The notes under the pieces were generated by a model. It worked only from the letters and a program-made list of their open reading frames with translations, was not told where the DNA came from and made no database searches. From positions 1,551 to 65,550 of the forward strand of contig NZ_BMPM01000012.1 in NCBI RefSeq assembly GCF_014647595.1: 64,000 nucleotides of DNA, written 5' to 3'. The translations under genes were made by a program, and so were the position numbers. Shown in pieces: positions 15,963 through 25,253 of the stretch; positions within the stretch are counted from its first letter, which is position 1, and every line of letters begins with the position of its first letter. This DNA comes from Paenarthrobacter histidinolovorans (GTDB lineage Bacteria > Actinomycetota > Actinomycetes > Actinomycetales > Micrococcaceae).

Positions 15963-16090
15963 TCAGTCGGGACACTCCCCCATCAGTTCAGCACCCGCGA
16001 GAAACCTCGTAATTTTGATGTGCCGTTTGTTATTCCAAAACAAGCGCAACAATCCACGGTCACAGAGATGACTTTCGGTACGGTTCGAGC

Positions 16091-16705
16091 ATGGACATTG
16101 GCTATGCGAGGGTCTCTACGGCCAAGCAAGACTTAGGCCGACAGCTCGACGCCTTGGCCGCTACCGGCATCACCAAGGTCTTTGCCGACAAGAAGTCCGG
16201 AGCCACCAGGAACAGACCCGGCCTTCAAGGTGCCCTGGACCACGCAAGGGCAGGAGATGTGATTGTGGTGCATACCTTGGACAGGTTGGGCCGGACAGTC
16301 CGCGACACCCTGAACATGATGCACGAGCTCAAAGAGCGTGGGATAGGTGTGCGGACTCTAGCCGATCCCTTACCAATCGATACTTCGGACCCAGACAATC
16401 CGATGGCGCAGCTTGCCGTGGTCATGCTCGCGCTCTTCGCTGAGATGGAGCGGACCTACGCGGCAGAACGGGCCGCTCATGCCCGCGCTGTGGCTACGGC
16501 CAACGGTCGACGAACCGGAAGACCCTCCGTAGTGGATCCCGACAAGCTCGAACATGCCACAATGCTTCGTGATAAGGGAGTCACCATCCGGGAGATCGTC
16601 ACGAAAACAGGGCTGGCGCGCACTACTCTGTACCGGCACCTGCCGCCTCGTTCCTCTACGGATCAAGCAACCAGAGGTCGGGACATCGCTAGAACCGGGG
16701 GGTAA
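16091..16705 (+). CDS. Small serine recombinase (resolvase/invertase)
   Basis: A complete 204-aa enzyme. It starts MDIGYARVSTAKQDLGRQLD with the nucleophilic serine S9, has the catalytic arginine region LDRLGRTVRD, the dimer helix ending EMERTYAAERA, and a C-terminal helix-turn-helix (VTIREIVTKTGLARTTLYRHL). It cuts and rejoins DNA at res/inversion sites such as the dyad at 15935. A frameshifted relative lies at 19995-20346 on the same strand and a more distant remnant at 24160-24350, so these recombinases bound the restriction island. Confidence 0.93.
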   Translation: MDIGYARVSTAKQDLGRQLDALAATGITKVFADKKSGATRNRPGLQGALDHARAGDVIVVHTLDRLGRTVRDTLNMMHELKERGIGVRTLADPLPIDTSDPDNPMAQLAVVMLALFAEMERTYAAERAAHARAVATANGRRTGRPSVVDPDKLEHATMLRDKGVTIREIVTKTGLARTTLYRHLPPRSSTDQATRGRDIARTGG

Positions 16706-16824
16706 GCGGTGCCGTCGCGGAGCCACAAGCCGTTGAGTGGGCGTCGGGCGAGTGAGAGAATCGCCTGATGTGGGACTTCCCTTCCCAAACACTTCCGTGG
16801 CTGTCGGGCCAGAACGGGAGAGTT

Positions 16825-19800
16825 CTAATCAATCCTTGATTCGATGATCGATATCTCCTCTGAATCTAGACCAAAGAAGCTGTATACGGAGCTGTCAATC
16901 GAGTTTTCGAGGCTTTGGATTTCTTGGACTTGAGCCCTAACTCGATCGGCGTATGTCTCCATTAAGGTCAGTAATTCATCACGCTCGCCAATAGTCATCT
17001 TGGGCTTAATCGCCCGCACGACGTCTGAGAGGCTGAGGTCCCACCATCGCCCCGCTTTCGCCGGGAACTTATCCAACCCAAAATGCGACCTAACCAGGGC
17101 CTCAAAGCGCTGCCGAAGCTTGACGTGCTCTGCTTGGACTTCGAGCATCCGGGTAACGTGTTTCGATAGAACCTGGCGAGAGGCTTGGTCAACATTTGGA
17201 ACCCGCAGACCCTTAATGTGGAAGAGCTTGATCTGAGCGAGAGCCTCGCCCTTTTCAGGATTTAGAGTCCAATAGAAGTAGTTAGACAATCTCGAGTTGA
17301 GGACCCCCAAGAGGAACTTCAGGTCTACGTCGACATCGTCCTTGGGAAGCACTATGTGCGTATTATCCCTCATGATGTAACCGCTGGTGATGTAGCTTCC
17401 GATGATCGAATCGCCCGTTTGTCTGAAGATGAGTTTTTCCGGAGCTTCGAATATCTTTGGATCCCTAGGTTCCGCAAGGCAGGGTCCGTACTTAATCCAT
17501 GAATCACTGTTCCACAGCAGGCGGTATCGATGGAAGGAGCTCCCGCCAATCAACGGGGTAAAAGATTCATCCACCCTTCGCGTCGAGGTGTAGGGCTTCG
17601 TGGCGAGGATCTCCTTCGACTGCGGAGGCGTTCCCTTGTTGGAACAATACGGTTTTGTTCCGTTGTAGACATCAACAAGGCCCCCGACGGCTGACGAGTT
17701 CCGGAGAATCTTCTTAACGAGGGCGATGTCGGATTCGGTCATCTCAACGTTCACTGCGGGCATCTCAGCGAGATCGCTCTGACGCAGTTCCGCCTCGTAC
17801 ACGACATCGGTTCTATTCCTCACAGACACCGTCGTAAGGTGATGAGCAGCGGGAGTGGCGGCCCTGACTATAACGGTGTTCGTGTCAACCGTCGCGTCCG
17901 GGAAGACCTTCTCTTGGTGTTGAGCAATGGATTCAACCGTGAATTCAGTGGCCAGCAGGAACTTACGGAAGGGTGCGGCATCCCGCGTTACACACCATGC
18001 ATTGGGGGCAATGAACCCCAGGAGTCCGCCGGTCCTGAGTAGCTTCTCAAGGGCAACGACGTAAAAGGCGAAGTACGTGTCAGTGAGCCGGACGTTGAGA
18101 ACCTCAGGCTTGATCTTCAGTTTGAGATAGTCCATCTCGTTCTTGGCTAGCTTCGCTCCATAAGGAGGATTGGAAACGACGACATTAAATCCGCCCTCTT
18201 TGAAAACTTTGGGGAAGGACGCCTGCCAATCAAATGCCTTGTCACCCGCCACTTGGGGATGGGAAAAAATGCTATTGCCCGTTTTGATATTGTCGTCGAG
18301 CGATGTTAGGCGTTCGTTGCGAGCCGCAGACTTGAGCCACAAGCTCAGTTTCGTTATTTCGACAGATTCCTCATTGAGATCCACGCCGTAGATGTTGTTT
18401 TTCAGGACGTGGTTTACGTATTCTGTCTGCGAGAACAGGTCACCGAGAATCAATCCAACACGCTGATGTTCGGCCATCAGGACGTCGAACACGTGAACCA
18501 GGAACGCGCCGCTACCGGCCGCGCAATCGACAACGGTCACGGCGCTCAGGCATTCTCTGTAGGCCAGGTAGGCATTCCTCTCCCGCTGGGCATACGTCTT
18601 GTCCAGGATGTCCTCGTGCAGCCCTGCTTCCTGGGCGCATCGAGCCTCGTTCTCCCGTAGGAACTCGCCTAGCGTGGCGTCGACGATGTTCGACACGATG
18701 TAGTCGGGTGTGTAGAAGATGCCGTCCTTTTTCCGCCGAGACATGTCGATGCCGTCGAGGTTCTTGCTAACCGCAACCTTGTTGCGGATTTCTTCCAGAT
18801 CAGTGATGGATTGTTCAAAGATGTGCCCAAGGATTGTGACACTAAGATCAACTGCGAAGTTGTACCCGCTGATAGCAAGGAGTCCTCGCAAGGCCTTATC
18901 GCTAATTTCCAAGCCATTCAAGACTTGGTCATCACGGAATAGACCACCGTTGTAGCCCTTTGGAATCCCTAGCTTCGCACTGCCTTTGTCAACCGCTCGG
19001 AAGAATGCCTGTAAATCATCCCAAAGATTGTTGAAGCCCCTGTCCGAGTAACTGAGGACGGTGGCGAGTGTGTTGTCGGGCAGCAGATTCCTGTCCTCCG
19101 CAAAACAACAGAAGACAACCCTGTCAATGAGCTTCTGTGCCTTCTCGATGCCTAGGTCGATGTTTTCCTGGATCACGGAGTTGTTCTTGTACAGATCGCG
19201 AAGGAGATCGAGTCTGATCTGCTTGTACTGGTCGTAGAATCGCTTCCCAATGCGTTCCTGCTCGATCCTGATTTCACTGAGAAGCTTTTCCGTCTTCGAC
19301 GGCCCGCCGGAACCTACAAAATTTTCTGCGCACAGCAGCACATACCAACGTTTGAAGTTTAGGTAGTCCCCGGTCGGATCAATGAGTTCATCCAGAGTCC
19401 AGCGTTCAAAGTCGCGCTGATTGTCGTTATACAACCGGAACTCGCGGAAGTTGCTGACGATGACGAAGGGGCAGTTGCGGTACTGAGGCTTGTACTTGAA
19501 TCCTTGCTGGACAGGGCTCAGGTTCCCTTCGCGCCGTTGGGGCCGATCGAGGTCCACGCCGGCACCCTTAAGCTCCACTACCGCCGCGATGTCCTCAGAC
19601 TTGGCCCCTGTTCCGAATTCTCCAAGAATAAGATCAGGATACTGCCCATAGTCCGTTGAATGTTTGGGTACAAGAGTGTAAGGCGTTGCAGGCTTCTCGA
19701 CGTAGCCTAGGACCGACTTGAAAATGTCCTGGTTGTACTGCTGCTCACGGCTGGTCTCTTTGTCCCGCAAGAGCGTTCCGAAGTGAAGATCATGATGCCA

Positions 19801-19893
19801 CCTCTTCAAGACCTCGATCCTGTCGGCGATATCCGACGTCTCTATGGCCTCTGCGAGTTCCTTAACTCGGTTACGACCGAAAAGATCCGCCAT
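16825..19893 (-). CDS. Type IIG restriction-modification enzyme (Eco57I-like)
   Basis: A 1022-aa fused nuclease and methyltransferase. The N-terminal PD-(D/E)xK site is P86-D87 with VELK (E107, K109). An N6-adenine methyltransferase follows, with motif I DCAAGSGAF (456-464) and motif IV SNPPYG (574-579). The last 300 residues are the target recognition domain (GYIMRDNTHIVLP, LLGVLNSRLSNYFYW). Such enzymes modify one strand of their site and cut unmodified DNA nearby. ATG 19893 is chosen for its AAGGGGAGTA ribosome site; a GTG 57 nt upstream lacks one. The gene looks less GC-rich than its neighbours, which suggests transfer. It lies between an intact and a decayed resolvase. Confidence 0.9.
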   Translation of the reverse strand: MADLFGRNRVKELAEAIETSDIADRIEVLKRWHHDLHFGTLLRDKETSREQQYNQDIFKSVLGYVEKPATPYTLVPKHSTDYGQYPDLILGEFGTGAKSEDIAAVVELKGAGVDLDRPQRREGNLSPVQQGFKYKPQYRNCPFVIVSNFREFRLYNDNQRDFERWTLDELIDPTGDYLNFKRWYVLLCAENFVGSGGPSKTEKLLSEIRIEQERIGKRFYDQYKQIRLDLLRDLYKNNSVIQENIDLGIEKAQKLIDRVVFCCFAEDRNLLPDNTLATVLSYSDRGFNNLWDDLQAFFRAVDKGSAKLGIPKGYNGGLFRDDQVLNGLEISDKALRGLLAISGYNFAVDLSVTILGHIFEQSITDLEEIRNKVAVSKNLDGIDMSRRKKDGIFYTPDYIVSNIVDATLGEFLRENEARCAQEAGLHEDILDKTYAQRERNAYLAYRECLSAVTVVDCAAGSGAFLVHVFDVLMAEHQRVGLILGDLFSQTEYVNHVLKNNIYGVDLNEESVEITKLSLWLKSAARNERLTSLDDNIKTGNSIFSHPQVAGDKAFDWQASFPKVFKEGGFNVVVSNPPYGAKLAKNEMDYLKLKIKPEVLNVRLTDTYFAFYVVALEKLLRTGGLLGFIAPNAWCVTRDAAPFRKFLLATEFTVESIAQHQEKVFPDATVDTNTVIVRAATPAAHHLTTVSVRNRTDVVYEAELRQSDLAEMPAVNVEMTESDIALVKKILRNSSAVGGLVDVYNGTKPYCSNKGTPPQSKEILATKPYTSTRRVDESFTPLIGGSSFHRYRLLWNSDSWIKYGPCLAEPRDPKIFEAPEKLIFRQTGDSIIGSYITSGYIMRDNTHIVLPKDDVDVDLKFLLGVLNSRLSNYFYWTLNPEKGEALAQIKLFHIKGLRVPNVDQASRQVLSKHVTRMLEVQAEHVKLRQRFEALVRSHFGLDKFPAKAGRWWDLSLSDVVRAIKPKMTIGERDELLTLMETYADRVRAQVQEIQSLENSIDSSVYSFFGLDSEEISIIESRID

Positions 19894-19994
19894 TACTCCC
19901 CTTACGCCGTGTATCGTGCCGCCTCTTTCAATTAGCTGGCGGCTGCTCACAGGTTACGCAACGCGGGGTGGATTAGACGAACCAGCAATCGAGT

Positions 19995-20346
19995 GCGGGC
20001 TACATGCGTCGTGAGTGTGTCCTCTTGATTGCGTTCCCTTTTGATGGCGTTCTTTTGCGGTCTGTTGGCGCCAGGAGGGCAGGTCCGACCTTCAAAGCGT
20101 AAAGATCAGGCGACGTGAGTGCGGCCATACCCTTGGACCGACTGGGCCGAACGGTCCGCGAACACACTAACCTCATTCGCGAGTTCAAAGAGCGTGGGAT
20201 AGGTGTGCGGACTTTGGCCGATCCGCTGCCCAACGACGACTCCGACCCGGACCGTCCGATGGCGCAACTGGCCGTGGTCATGCTGCGCTGCCGAGATGGG
20301 GCGAACCTACGCGGCAGAGCGGGCTTAACATGCCCGCACTGAGGCG
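19995..20346 (+). pseudogene. Decayed serine resolvase copy
   Basis: Fragments of a resolvase in several frames: GGCTACATGCGT (the GYMR start) near 20000, a degraded GARRAGPTF segment matching GATRNRPGLQ near 20069, then a clean stretch LDRLGRTVREHTNLI...RGIGVRTLADPLPNDDSDPD that closely follows the intact gene at 16091, and after a frameshift the tail MGRTYAAERA. It lacks the DNA-binding domain. It is in the same orientation as the intact copy, on the other side of the type IIG gene. Confidence 0.75.
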
Positions 20347-20850
20347 ATGACCAAGGGCCGAGTTACTTAGGTCCAGCGAGTCTCATCAAACGTCGATAGG
20401 ATGCTGAGCCGGGAATCCCCGATGAGACACCTTGAGGAGACACGCCGCACCCAATATCTTCAAGGGACACCCACCGCGGGCGTCTGTGTCCGAGCAGTCC
20501 CGTCAAAGTGGTGCGGGTGGCCATCCAAGTGCTCCTCCTCCCTATGAGACAGTCGTTGCAGCGGATGCCGCTGCACCACGGTCGAACGCGCTTTATCGTC
20601 ATCAACTGGCTTCGATGGCAGAGTCCAATCGAAGTCATCCGAGAGGAGTCGCCCGTCTTCTGGATCGAACGGAAGGCTCCTGAAGTTCTCGCTTTAAGAT
20701 CCACCCCCGCTCATGATCCCCATCCCGTCCCGCATGTTCCGCTCCTGCAGTAGCCGTCCTTTCGCTGGTTATGAGACATAGGCGAACCAAAGGAAATCAC
20801 ACACAACGGAATAAGGTAATTGAAGAAGGAATACTTTTCCGTTAGACGTT
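20347..20850. other. About 500 bp without a supported gene
   Basis: Between the resolvase remnant and the GmrSD-like gene. Open frames on both strands are short, have no ribosome sites and no recognisable motifs. The last 30 nt before 20860 carry the ribosome site of the next gene. The stretch may be decayed mobile DNA. Confidence 0.5.
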
Positions 20851-20859
20851 GGAGGAACA

Positions 20860-22698
20860 TTGCAGGCTGACACTTTGGCGCTTAAGTCCGTTCTTGGTTT
20901 TGACCGGAGATATGTCATTCCAACCTTTCAACGGGACTACGAGTGGACCCTTGAGGGGCAATGGAAGCTGCTCTATGAGGACCTGCTGTCAGCGGCGGAA
21001 AGGCTGCAGAAAGCCAGGGCGCAGGCGGACGCCCTCAATGAGCCAAGGGCGCGCGCGGACCAGAAGGTCACCCCTCATTTCCTTGGGGCCATCGTTTGCG
21101 ACCAGTTGCCCTCATCCACGGGGGGCGTGGATCAGAGAGCAGTCATCGACGGGCAGCAGCGGCTGACAACCTTGCAGTTGCTGGCCCGCGGAATTCTGGA
21201 TGTCCTGCTGGAAACGGGATCGCAGCGTGCGCCCCAGGTACGCCGGCTGATCCAAAATCCTGCCGACGTTGCCATCGAACCCCTCGACCGATACAAGCTC
21301 TGGCCCCGGCGCAAGGACCGTGAGGTATGGCCCTCCGTTGTTGCAGATGAAATCCCGCCCGGATCAGGGCACCTGTACTTGGAGGCCCGAGCATTCTTTG
21401 CGGACCAGACACGCCTCGCGATACAGGCCGAACCCGACACTGAACTGCTCGACGCCATCGTGGACGCTTTTCTGGGACTGTTCAAGCTGGTCGTCATCGA
21501 TCTGGAGGAAAACGACGAGGCACAGGTAATTTTTGAAGTCCTCAATGGGCGCCAGACACCGCTCTCGGCCGCCGACCTGGTCAAGAACCTCCTCTTCCTC
21601 CGGGGCGATCTCAGCGGCGAGAAGGAACTCGACCAGCTTTACGACCAGTACTGGGCTCCGTTGGACGAACCTTGGTGGAAGGCCACGGTAGGCACCGGAC
21701 ACGCTGCCCGCGGGCGCCGGGATGTCCTGCTCTCCGCCTGGCTCACCGCGGTATCTGGGCAGGAGGCAAGCGTAGGGCATCTCTACGCCCAGGTCCGCTC
21801 CTACTTGGCGACCCACCCCAGGGCGACGGAGCCGGTTCTGAAGGAACTCAACGACTATGCGTCCGCGTACATTACGATCTACAACCCCGATCGGGCGGAG
21901 TCCCCGGTGTTGTCTCGGGCTTATTCTCGGATCGAGCGCATCCGGGTCCTCACGGCAGTTCCGCTGTTCCTGTGGCTTAGGATATTGCCGCCCGAAACCC
22001 TTCCATTGGCCGATCACGAGGCCGCCGTCGCGGCCGTCGAGTCCTGGGTCATGCGCCGCATGATTACTGGCGCGAATACCCGTGGTTACGGAAATTTTTT
22101 TGTCGAGCTCCTCAAGTCCGCTCGGGCGGCAAGGGGAGCAGGACAAAATGTGGCCCAGGCAGTCATTGGCGCTTTGGGCTCCGCCCAAGGAGCCCTCGCC
22201 TGGCCCACCGACGAAGAGGTCGCCGTAGCCTTCGCCACCAACAGGTTCTACAACTCATTTACCCAAGAGAGAATTCGCGTGATCCTCGGGGCCATCGACC
22301 GCCAGCTGCAAACCGAAAATCCCCGCACCGAGCCGGCGGAGTTCGACTACGAGAAATTACAGATTGAGCACATCATGCCGCAGTCCTGGCAGACACACTG
22401 GCCCCTAAAAGCATCCGATCCGGCACAGCTGGAACTCGCCGCGCAGCATCGCCGCTCAGTTGTTCAACGGATCGGCAACCTAACCCTCGTAACCCCAAGG
22501 TTCAACCAGGGCGTCTCCAACTTCGGCTGGGACGCCAAACGCCCCGAGTTCTCTCTGCAGTCCAGCCTCCAGCTCAACAAGCCGGTGGCCGCTTCCGAGC
22601 AATGGGATGAATCCGCAATTCATCTCCGCTCCGAAGAGCTGGCCTCCGCCGCCTGCAGGGTCTGGACGCGCCCTTTTCAGTCTGTATCAGTCGTCTAA
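20860..22698 (+). CDS. GmrSD-like restriction nuclease (DUF262 + DUF1524)
   Basis: A 612-aa single-chain GmrS/GmrD-type protein. The DUF262 part has IPTFQRDYEW (20-29), FLGAIV and the signature VIDGQQRLTTL with DGQQR at 97-101 (nucleotide-binding ParB-like fold). The C-terminal DUF1524 HNH nuclease shows LQIEHIMPQSW with the catalytic His504 and RIGNLTLVTPRFNQGVSN. Members of this family are type IV enzymes that use NTP and cut DNA with modified bases, protecting against phages. The TTG start at 20860 is taken because GGAGG lies 4 nt upstream and no ATG fits. It is an independent gene in the defence island. Confidence 0.9.
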   Translation: MQADTLALKSVLGFDRRYVIPTFQRDYEWTLEGQWKLLYEDLLSAAERLQKARAQADALNEPRARADQKVTPHFLGAIVCDQLPSSTGGVDQRAVIDGQQRLTTLQLLARGILDVLLETGSQRAPQVRRLIQNPADVAIEPLDRYKLWPRRKDREVWPSVVADEIPPGSGHLYLEARAFFADQTRLAIQAEPDTELLDAIVDAFLGLFKLVVIDLEENDEAQVIFEVLNGRQTPLSAADLVKNLLFLRGDLSGEKELDQLYDQYWAPLDEPWWKATVGTGHAARGRRDVLLSAWLTAVSGQEASVGHLYAQVRSYLATHPRATEPVLKELNDYASAYITIYNPDRAESPVLSRAYSRIERIRVLTAVPLFLWLRILPPETLPLADHEAAVAAVESWVMRRMITGANTRGYGNFFVELLKSARAARGAGQNVAQAVIGALGSAQGALAWPTDEEVAVAFATNRFYNSFTQERIRVILGAIDRQLQTENPRTEPAEFDYEKLQIEHIMPQSWQTHWPLKASDPAQLELAAQHRRSVVQRIGNLTLVTPRFNQGVSNFGWDAKRPEFSLQSSLQLNKPVAASEQWDESAIHLRSEELASAACRVWTRPFQSVSVV

Positions 22699-22974
22699 CG
22701 GAGATGGCCACGGTTTTCATCGAGACGACGTGGAGGCTGCCAGTTCGGTCGTAGCAGGGGCTCAAATAGGAGCCGCATCGAGGGCACCGCCTCTAACAAA
22801 TGTTTGCGCACCCATAAGCAATCGTATGAAGTCCGAACCTGAACGGAACGGCGTGTGCATGTCAGGGGTGTTCTCTCGGTCCTCCCAAATTTCCAGTGCG
22901 CGCAGGAAGCCTCTCCGCGGTATCCCTGCCGAACCATTTATCAGCCTGTTGTGGTTGACCACTAAGCTTGCGGC

Positions 22975-24090
22975 ATGACGGAACCCTCGGCCTACGAACT
23001 CGATGCCTGGCACAATATTCAACTGTTCAAGGGCCGGCCGCTGTCCAGGGGAATGAGGAGCGTCGGTGAACAAGTAGCCAACGGCGCTTCCAAGCTCAAC
23101 GAGCGTGCAACGGAATACCTGGAGACTCACCCGAGCGCCCAGTCCGCTGTCTCACGCGGACAACAGATGGTCGCGAAAGGCGTTCGCACGATCGGGTCCG
23201 GAGCCCGCCGGACTGCCGATGTCATTCCAAACGGCCTATCCGATTGGGGTGGCGCTGTTTTTGGATCGGCGCGGTCTACGATGGGGCGGATCTCGCGGGT
23301 AGGGCTCTCCCCCAGTGGCGTCGTGAAGAAACACAAGAAGCGAGGGCACGACGTCAAATCACTCGCCGACGTTCGCCGTCTCGATCTAGAGCATCTCGAT
23401 GCGGTCCGTGGACGGGGCGCGAATTGGGCCTATCCGATAATTGCCGCAGCCTCAGGAGGGGTCGCAGGAGTGTTGATCTCAGGCGGCGAAGGTACCATCG
23501 TCGCGTCGGCAGGTGCTTCAGCCGCTCCCTCCGGTGCAGTAATTGCTGGTGCTTTCCTAGGCGACGCCGCAGTCGTTCTTGGACTCGCTTCCCGCTGCGT
23601 TGGGGAGGTATCACTGCTTTACGGCTACGATCCCGAGGATCCAGCTGAGAAGCTTTTTGTCATGTCTGTAGTCAATGCCGGAACCGCGATGTCTGCCGGC
23701 GCAAAGACCGCCGCGTTGTCCGATATTTCGCGACTCACCCAAGCGCTCTTCCGGGGGAAAACGTGGGCTGTCTTGGATAAGTCCCTTGTGTCCCAGGTCT
23801 CCCAGCAGTTCGCCACCGCGTTCGGTAAACGCCTTACAAAGCAGGGACTTGGAAAGGTCGTTCCGGCTTGGGGCGTTTTCGTTGGAATAACACTCAACTG
23901 GGCAACCTTGGAATCGATTCTTGATGTTGCTAACAACGAGTACCGCAAGCGCTTCCTTCTTGAGAAATATCCGCACCTAAACACCGGGGAAGCATCGCCA
24001 TCATTCACTGATGTCGTCGCAGACGACGCCGACGAAGCGATCAGCGTGATCAACGAAATCGTCGAGGCCGGTGGTCCCGACCTCCACTAA
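22975..24090 (+). CDS. EcsC-family protein
   Basis: A 371-aa protein. The N-terminal 150 residues are helical and basic (ATEYLETHPSAQSAVSRGQQMVAKGVRTIGSG, VVKKHKKRGHDVKSLADVRRLDLEHLDAV). A glycine/alanine-rich hydrophobic segment (IIAAASGGVAGVLISGG and ASAAPSGAVIAGAFLGDAAVVLGLA) leads into the EcsC domain (LLYGYDPEDPAEKLFVM, QFATAFGKRLTKQGLGKVVPAWGVFVGITLNW). EcsC-like proteins are membrane-associated and poorly understood. It starts 276 nt after the GmrSD-like gene. Its position among restriction genes may indicate a defence role; that is inference. Confidence 0.8.
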   Translation: MTEPSAYELDAWHNIQLFKGRPLSRGMRSVGEQVANGASKLNERATEYLETHPSAQSAVSRGQQMVAKGVRTIGSGARRTADVIPNGLSDWGGAVFGSARSTMGRISRVGLSPSGVVKKHKKRGHDVKSLADVRRLDLEHLDAVRGRGANWAYPIIAAASGGVAGVLISGGEGTIVASAGASAAPSGAVIAGAFLGDAAVVLGLASRCVGEVSLLYGYDPEDPAEKLFVMSVVNAGTAMSAGAKTAALSDISRLTQALFRGKTWAVLDKSLVSQVSQQFATAFGKRLTKQGLGKVVPAWGVFVGITLNWATLESILDVANNEYRKRFLLEKYPHLNTGEASPSFTDVVADDADEAISVINEIVEAGGPDLH

Positions 24091-24159
24091 TCCCCCCTTG
24101 CCCGTCTAGAAGAACACCGACTCGCTATCAGTGAACAGGCTCCTGCAGCACCCTCATGC

Positions 24160-24350
24160 GAATCCTCTGATCCCGTTTAGCAAGCGCCCTTTGCGGCCCC
24201 GCAGCAAAGTAACCGTGTTCAGCACGTCATCAGGGAACGGCTCAAGCGGTCCACACGCCACGCCATAATGATGTCCCCGCTCTCGGCCTAGTCGAGCAGG
24301 TTCTTCATCCCGGGTCCGCTCAGCTGCGGCCTTGCTCCCCGGTGTCACAC
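24160..24350 (-). pseudogene. Decayed serine recombinase fragment
   Basis: Read on the minus strand, three frames in turn spell resolvase landmarks: RPG followed by MKNLLD, a stop, AESGDIIM; then after a shift VDRLSRSL; then after another shift DDVLNTVTLLRGR. These match the region around the conserved GD-hhh-DRLxR motif of small serine recombinases. There is no intact start or HTH. It marks the right-hand edge of the defence island. In 24351-24674 I see no gene, only a short direct repeat of CTCTGGTGT...ACCCGAG near 24435-24467. Confidence 0.65.
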
Positions 24351-24674
24351 ATCAGAAAAGATGCCGCGGTTTTGCACGCCAGTGGAAAGGAGTGAGTCCA
24401 ACCGCAGATGCGCATCCTGGGCTGCTGTACTGACTCTGGTGTACCCGAGCTCTGGTGTGTACCCGAGCAACCTCATCCGCTCATCTTGCTTTTAAAAAGC
24501 CCCACATCACCACATCTAAGACATTTCCTGGTGAGGCAACTTTACGAGACGCGGGCGGACCGCTTGAACCCTGGCATCCCGGACATCTTTGCGCGTTCCC
24601 CTTGATGCCTCATAAATCCTTAGATTTCCAAGACAACAGTCCCCCCGCGTTGCGCCGAGAAGACTTGGGTCGCT

Positions 24675-24690
24675 GTCAGGATATCCTGAC
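24675..24690 (+). promoter_or_regulatory. Perfect palindrome before the HTH-tailed gene
   Basis: GTCAGGATATCCTGAC is a perfect 16-bp palindrome 10 nt before the AGGAGGAG ribosome site of 24717-25247. The paralogue at 5893-6420 has TTCCTGACAGGAA in the equivalent place, sharing the CCTGAC/GTCAGG half-site. Likely operator, inferred. Confidence 0.55.
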
Positions 24691-24716
24691 GGCAAGCAAC
24701 AGGAGGAGAACATGCA

Positions 24717-25247
24717 GTGCGGTGGGACTTAGGCGATGGCCGCCACGAGGGTACGGCCTCCATGGTCGCGCCAGACGGACGTCTGTCCCATGAAGTGGGA
24801 GAATCCGGCCTTCTCGTTTCAGGCATCACCGGAAGGTTTCCAAGAGACGCCGAAAAGCGCGACCATGAAGTTATCGATGACGACCATGTTGTTGGATGGC
24901 AGGCGTCCTGCAATTGCGGGTGGAAGGGCAGGTTCTGGACGAGAGTCGCGACCAGGTCGGAAGCGAATCTGGCTGATCACAGCGCCTACGTCCCATTCCT
25001 GGGATTCGCCACTCCCCCGGTCGCCGTCGAAGATGCCATGAAGGTGGAGTGGCGGGCTCACGCTGAAGCGTCGTCGGCCATCGATGAATTGCTGGCTGCC
25101 CAAAGGTCTATTCGAACGGCCAAAGCAAGGCTGGACAACGCTGTGAGCAAGAGTCGCGCCGTGGGACTTCCTTGGTCCGCAATTGCTTCCACTCTGGAAA
25201 TCACCCGGCAGTCGGCTCACGCCAGATGGGGAAAGACGGACCCCTGA
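24717..25247 (+). CDS. HTH-tailed protein, paralogue of 5893-6420
   Basis: A 176-aa protein beginning at GTG 24717, with AGGAGGAG 9 nt upstream; the nearby ATG at 24712 is out of frame. It shares with the protein at 5893-6420 the blocks VAPDGRLS, SCNCGWKGRFWTRVA (a CxCxW element) and the C-terminal helix-turn-helix AIASTLEITRQSAHARW. A coiled segment (ELLAAQRSIRTAKARLDNAVSK) joins the halves. It probably binds the palindrome just upstream. The N-terminal domain is not a family I can name. It starts the maintenance region. Confidence 0.75.
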   Translation: MRWDLGDGRHEGTASMVAPDGRLSHEVGESGLLVSGITGRFPRDAEKRDHEVIDDDHVVGWQASCNCGWKGRFWTRVATRSEANLADHSAYVPFLGFATPPVAVEDAMKVEWRAHAEASSAIDELLAAQRSIRTAKARLDNAVSKSRAVGLPWSAIASTLEITRQSAHARWGKTDP

Positions 25248-25253
25248 GTCCAA

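Noticed and set aside
20363..20704. Open frames on both strands between resolvase remnant and GmrSD-like gene
   Set aside because: Overlapping frames of similar length with no ribosome site or motif; treated as non-coding.
22762..23130. Minus-strand frame of 122 codons
   Set aside because: It overlaps the start of the EcsC gene, and its composition is that of an antisense frame.
24435..24467. Short direct repeat CTCTGGTGT/ACCCGAG
   Set aside because: Two copies only, differing by two bases, in non-coding DNA; probably a slippage duplication.
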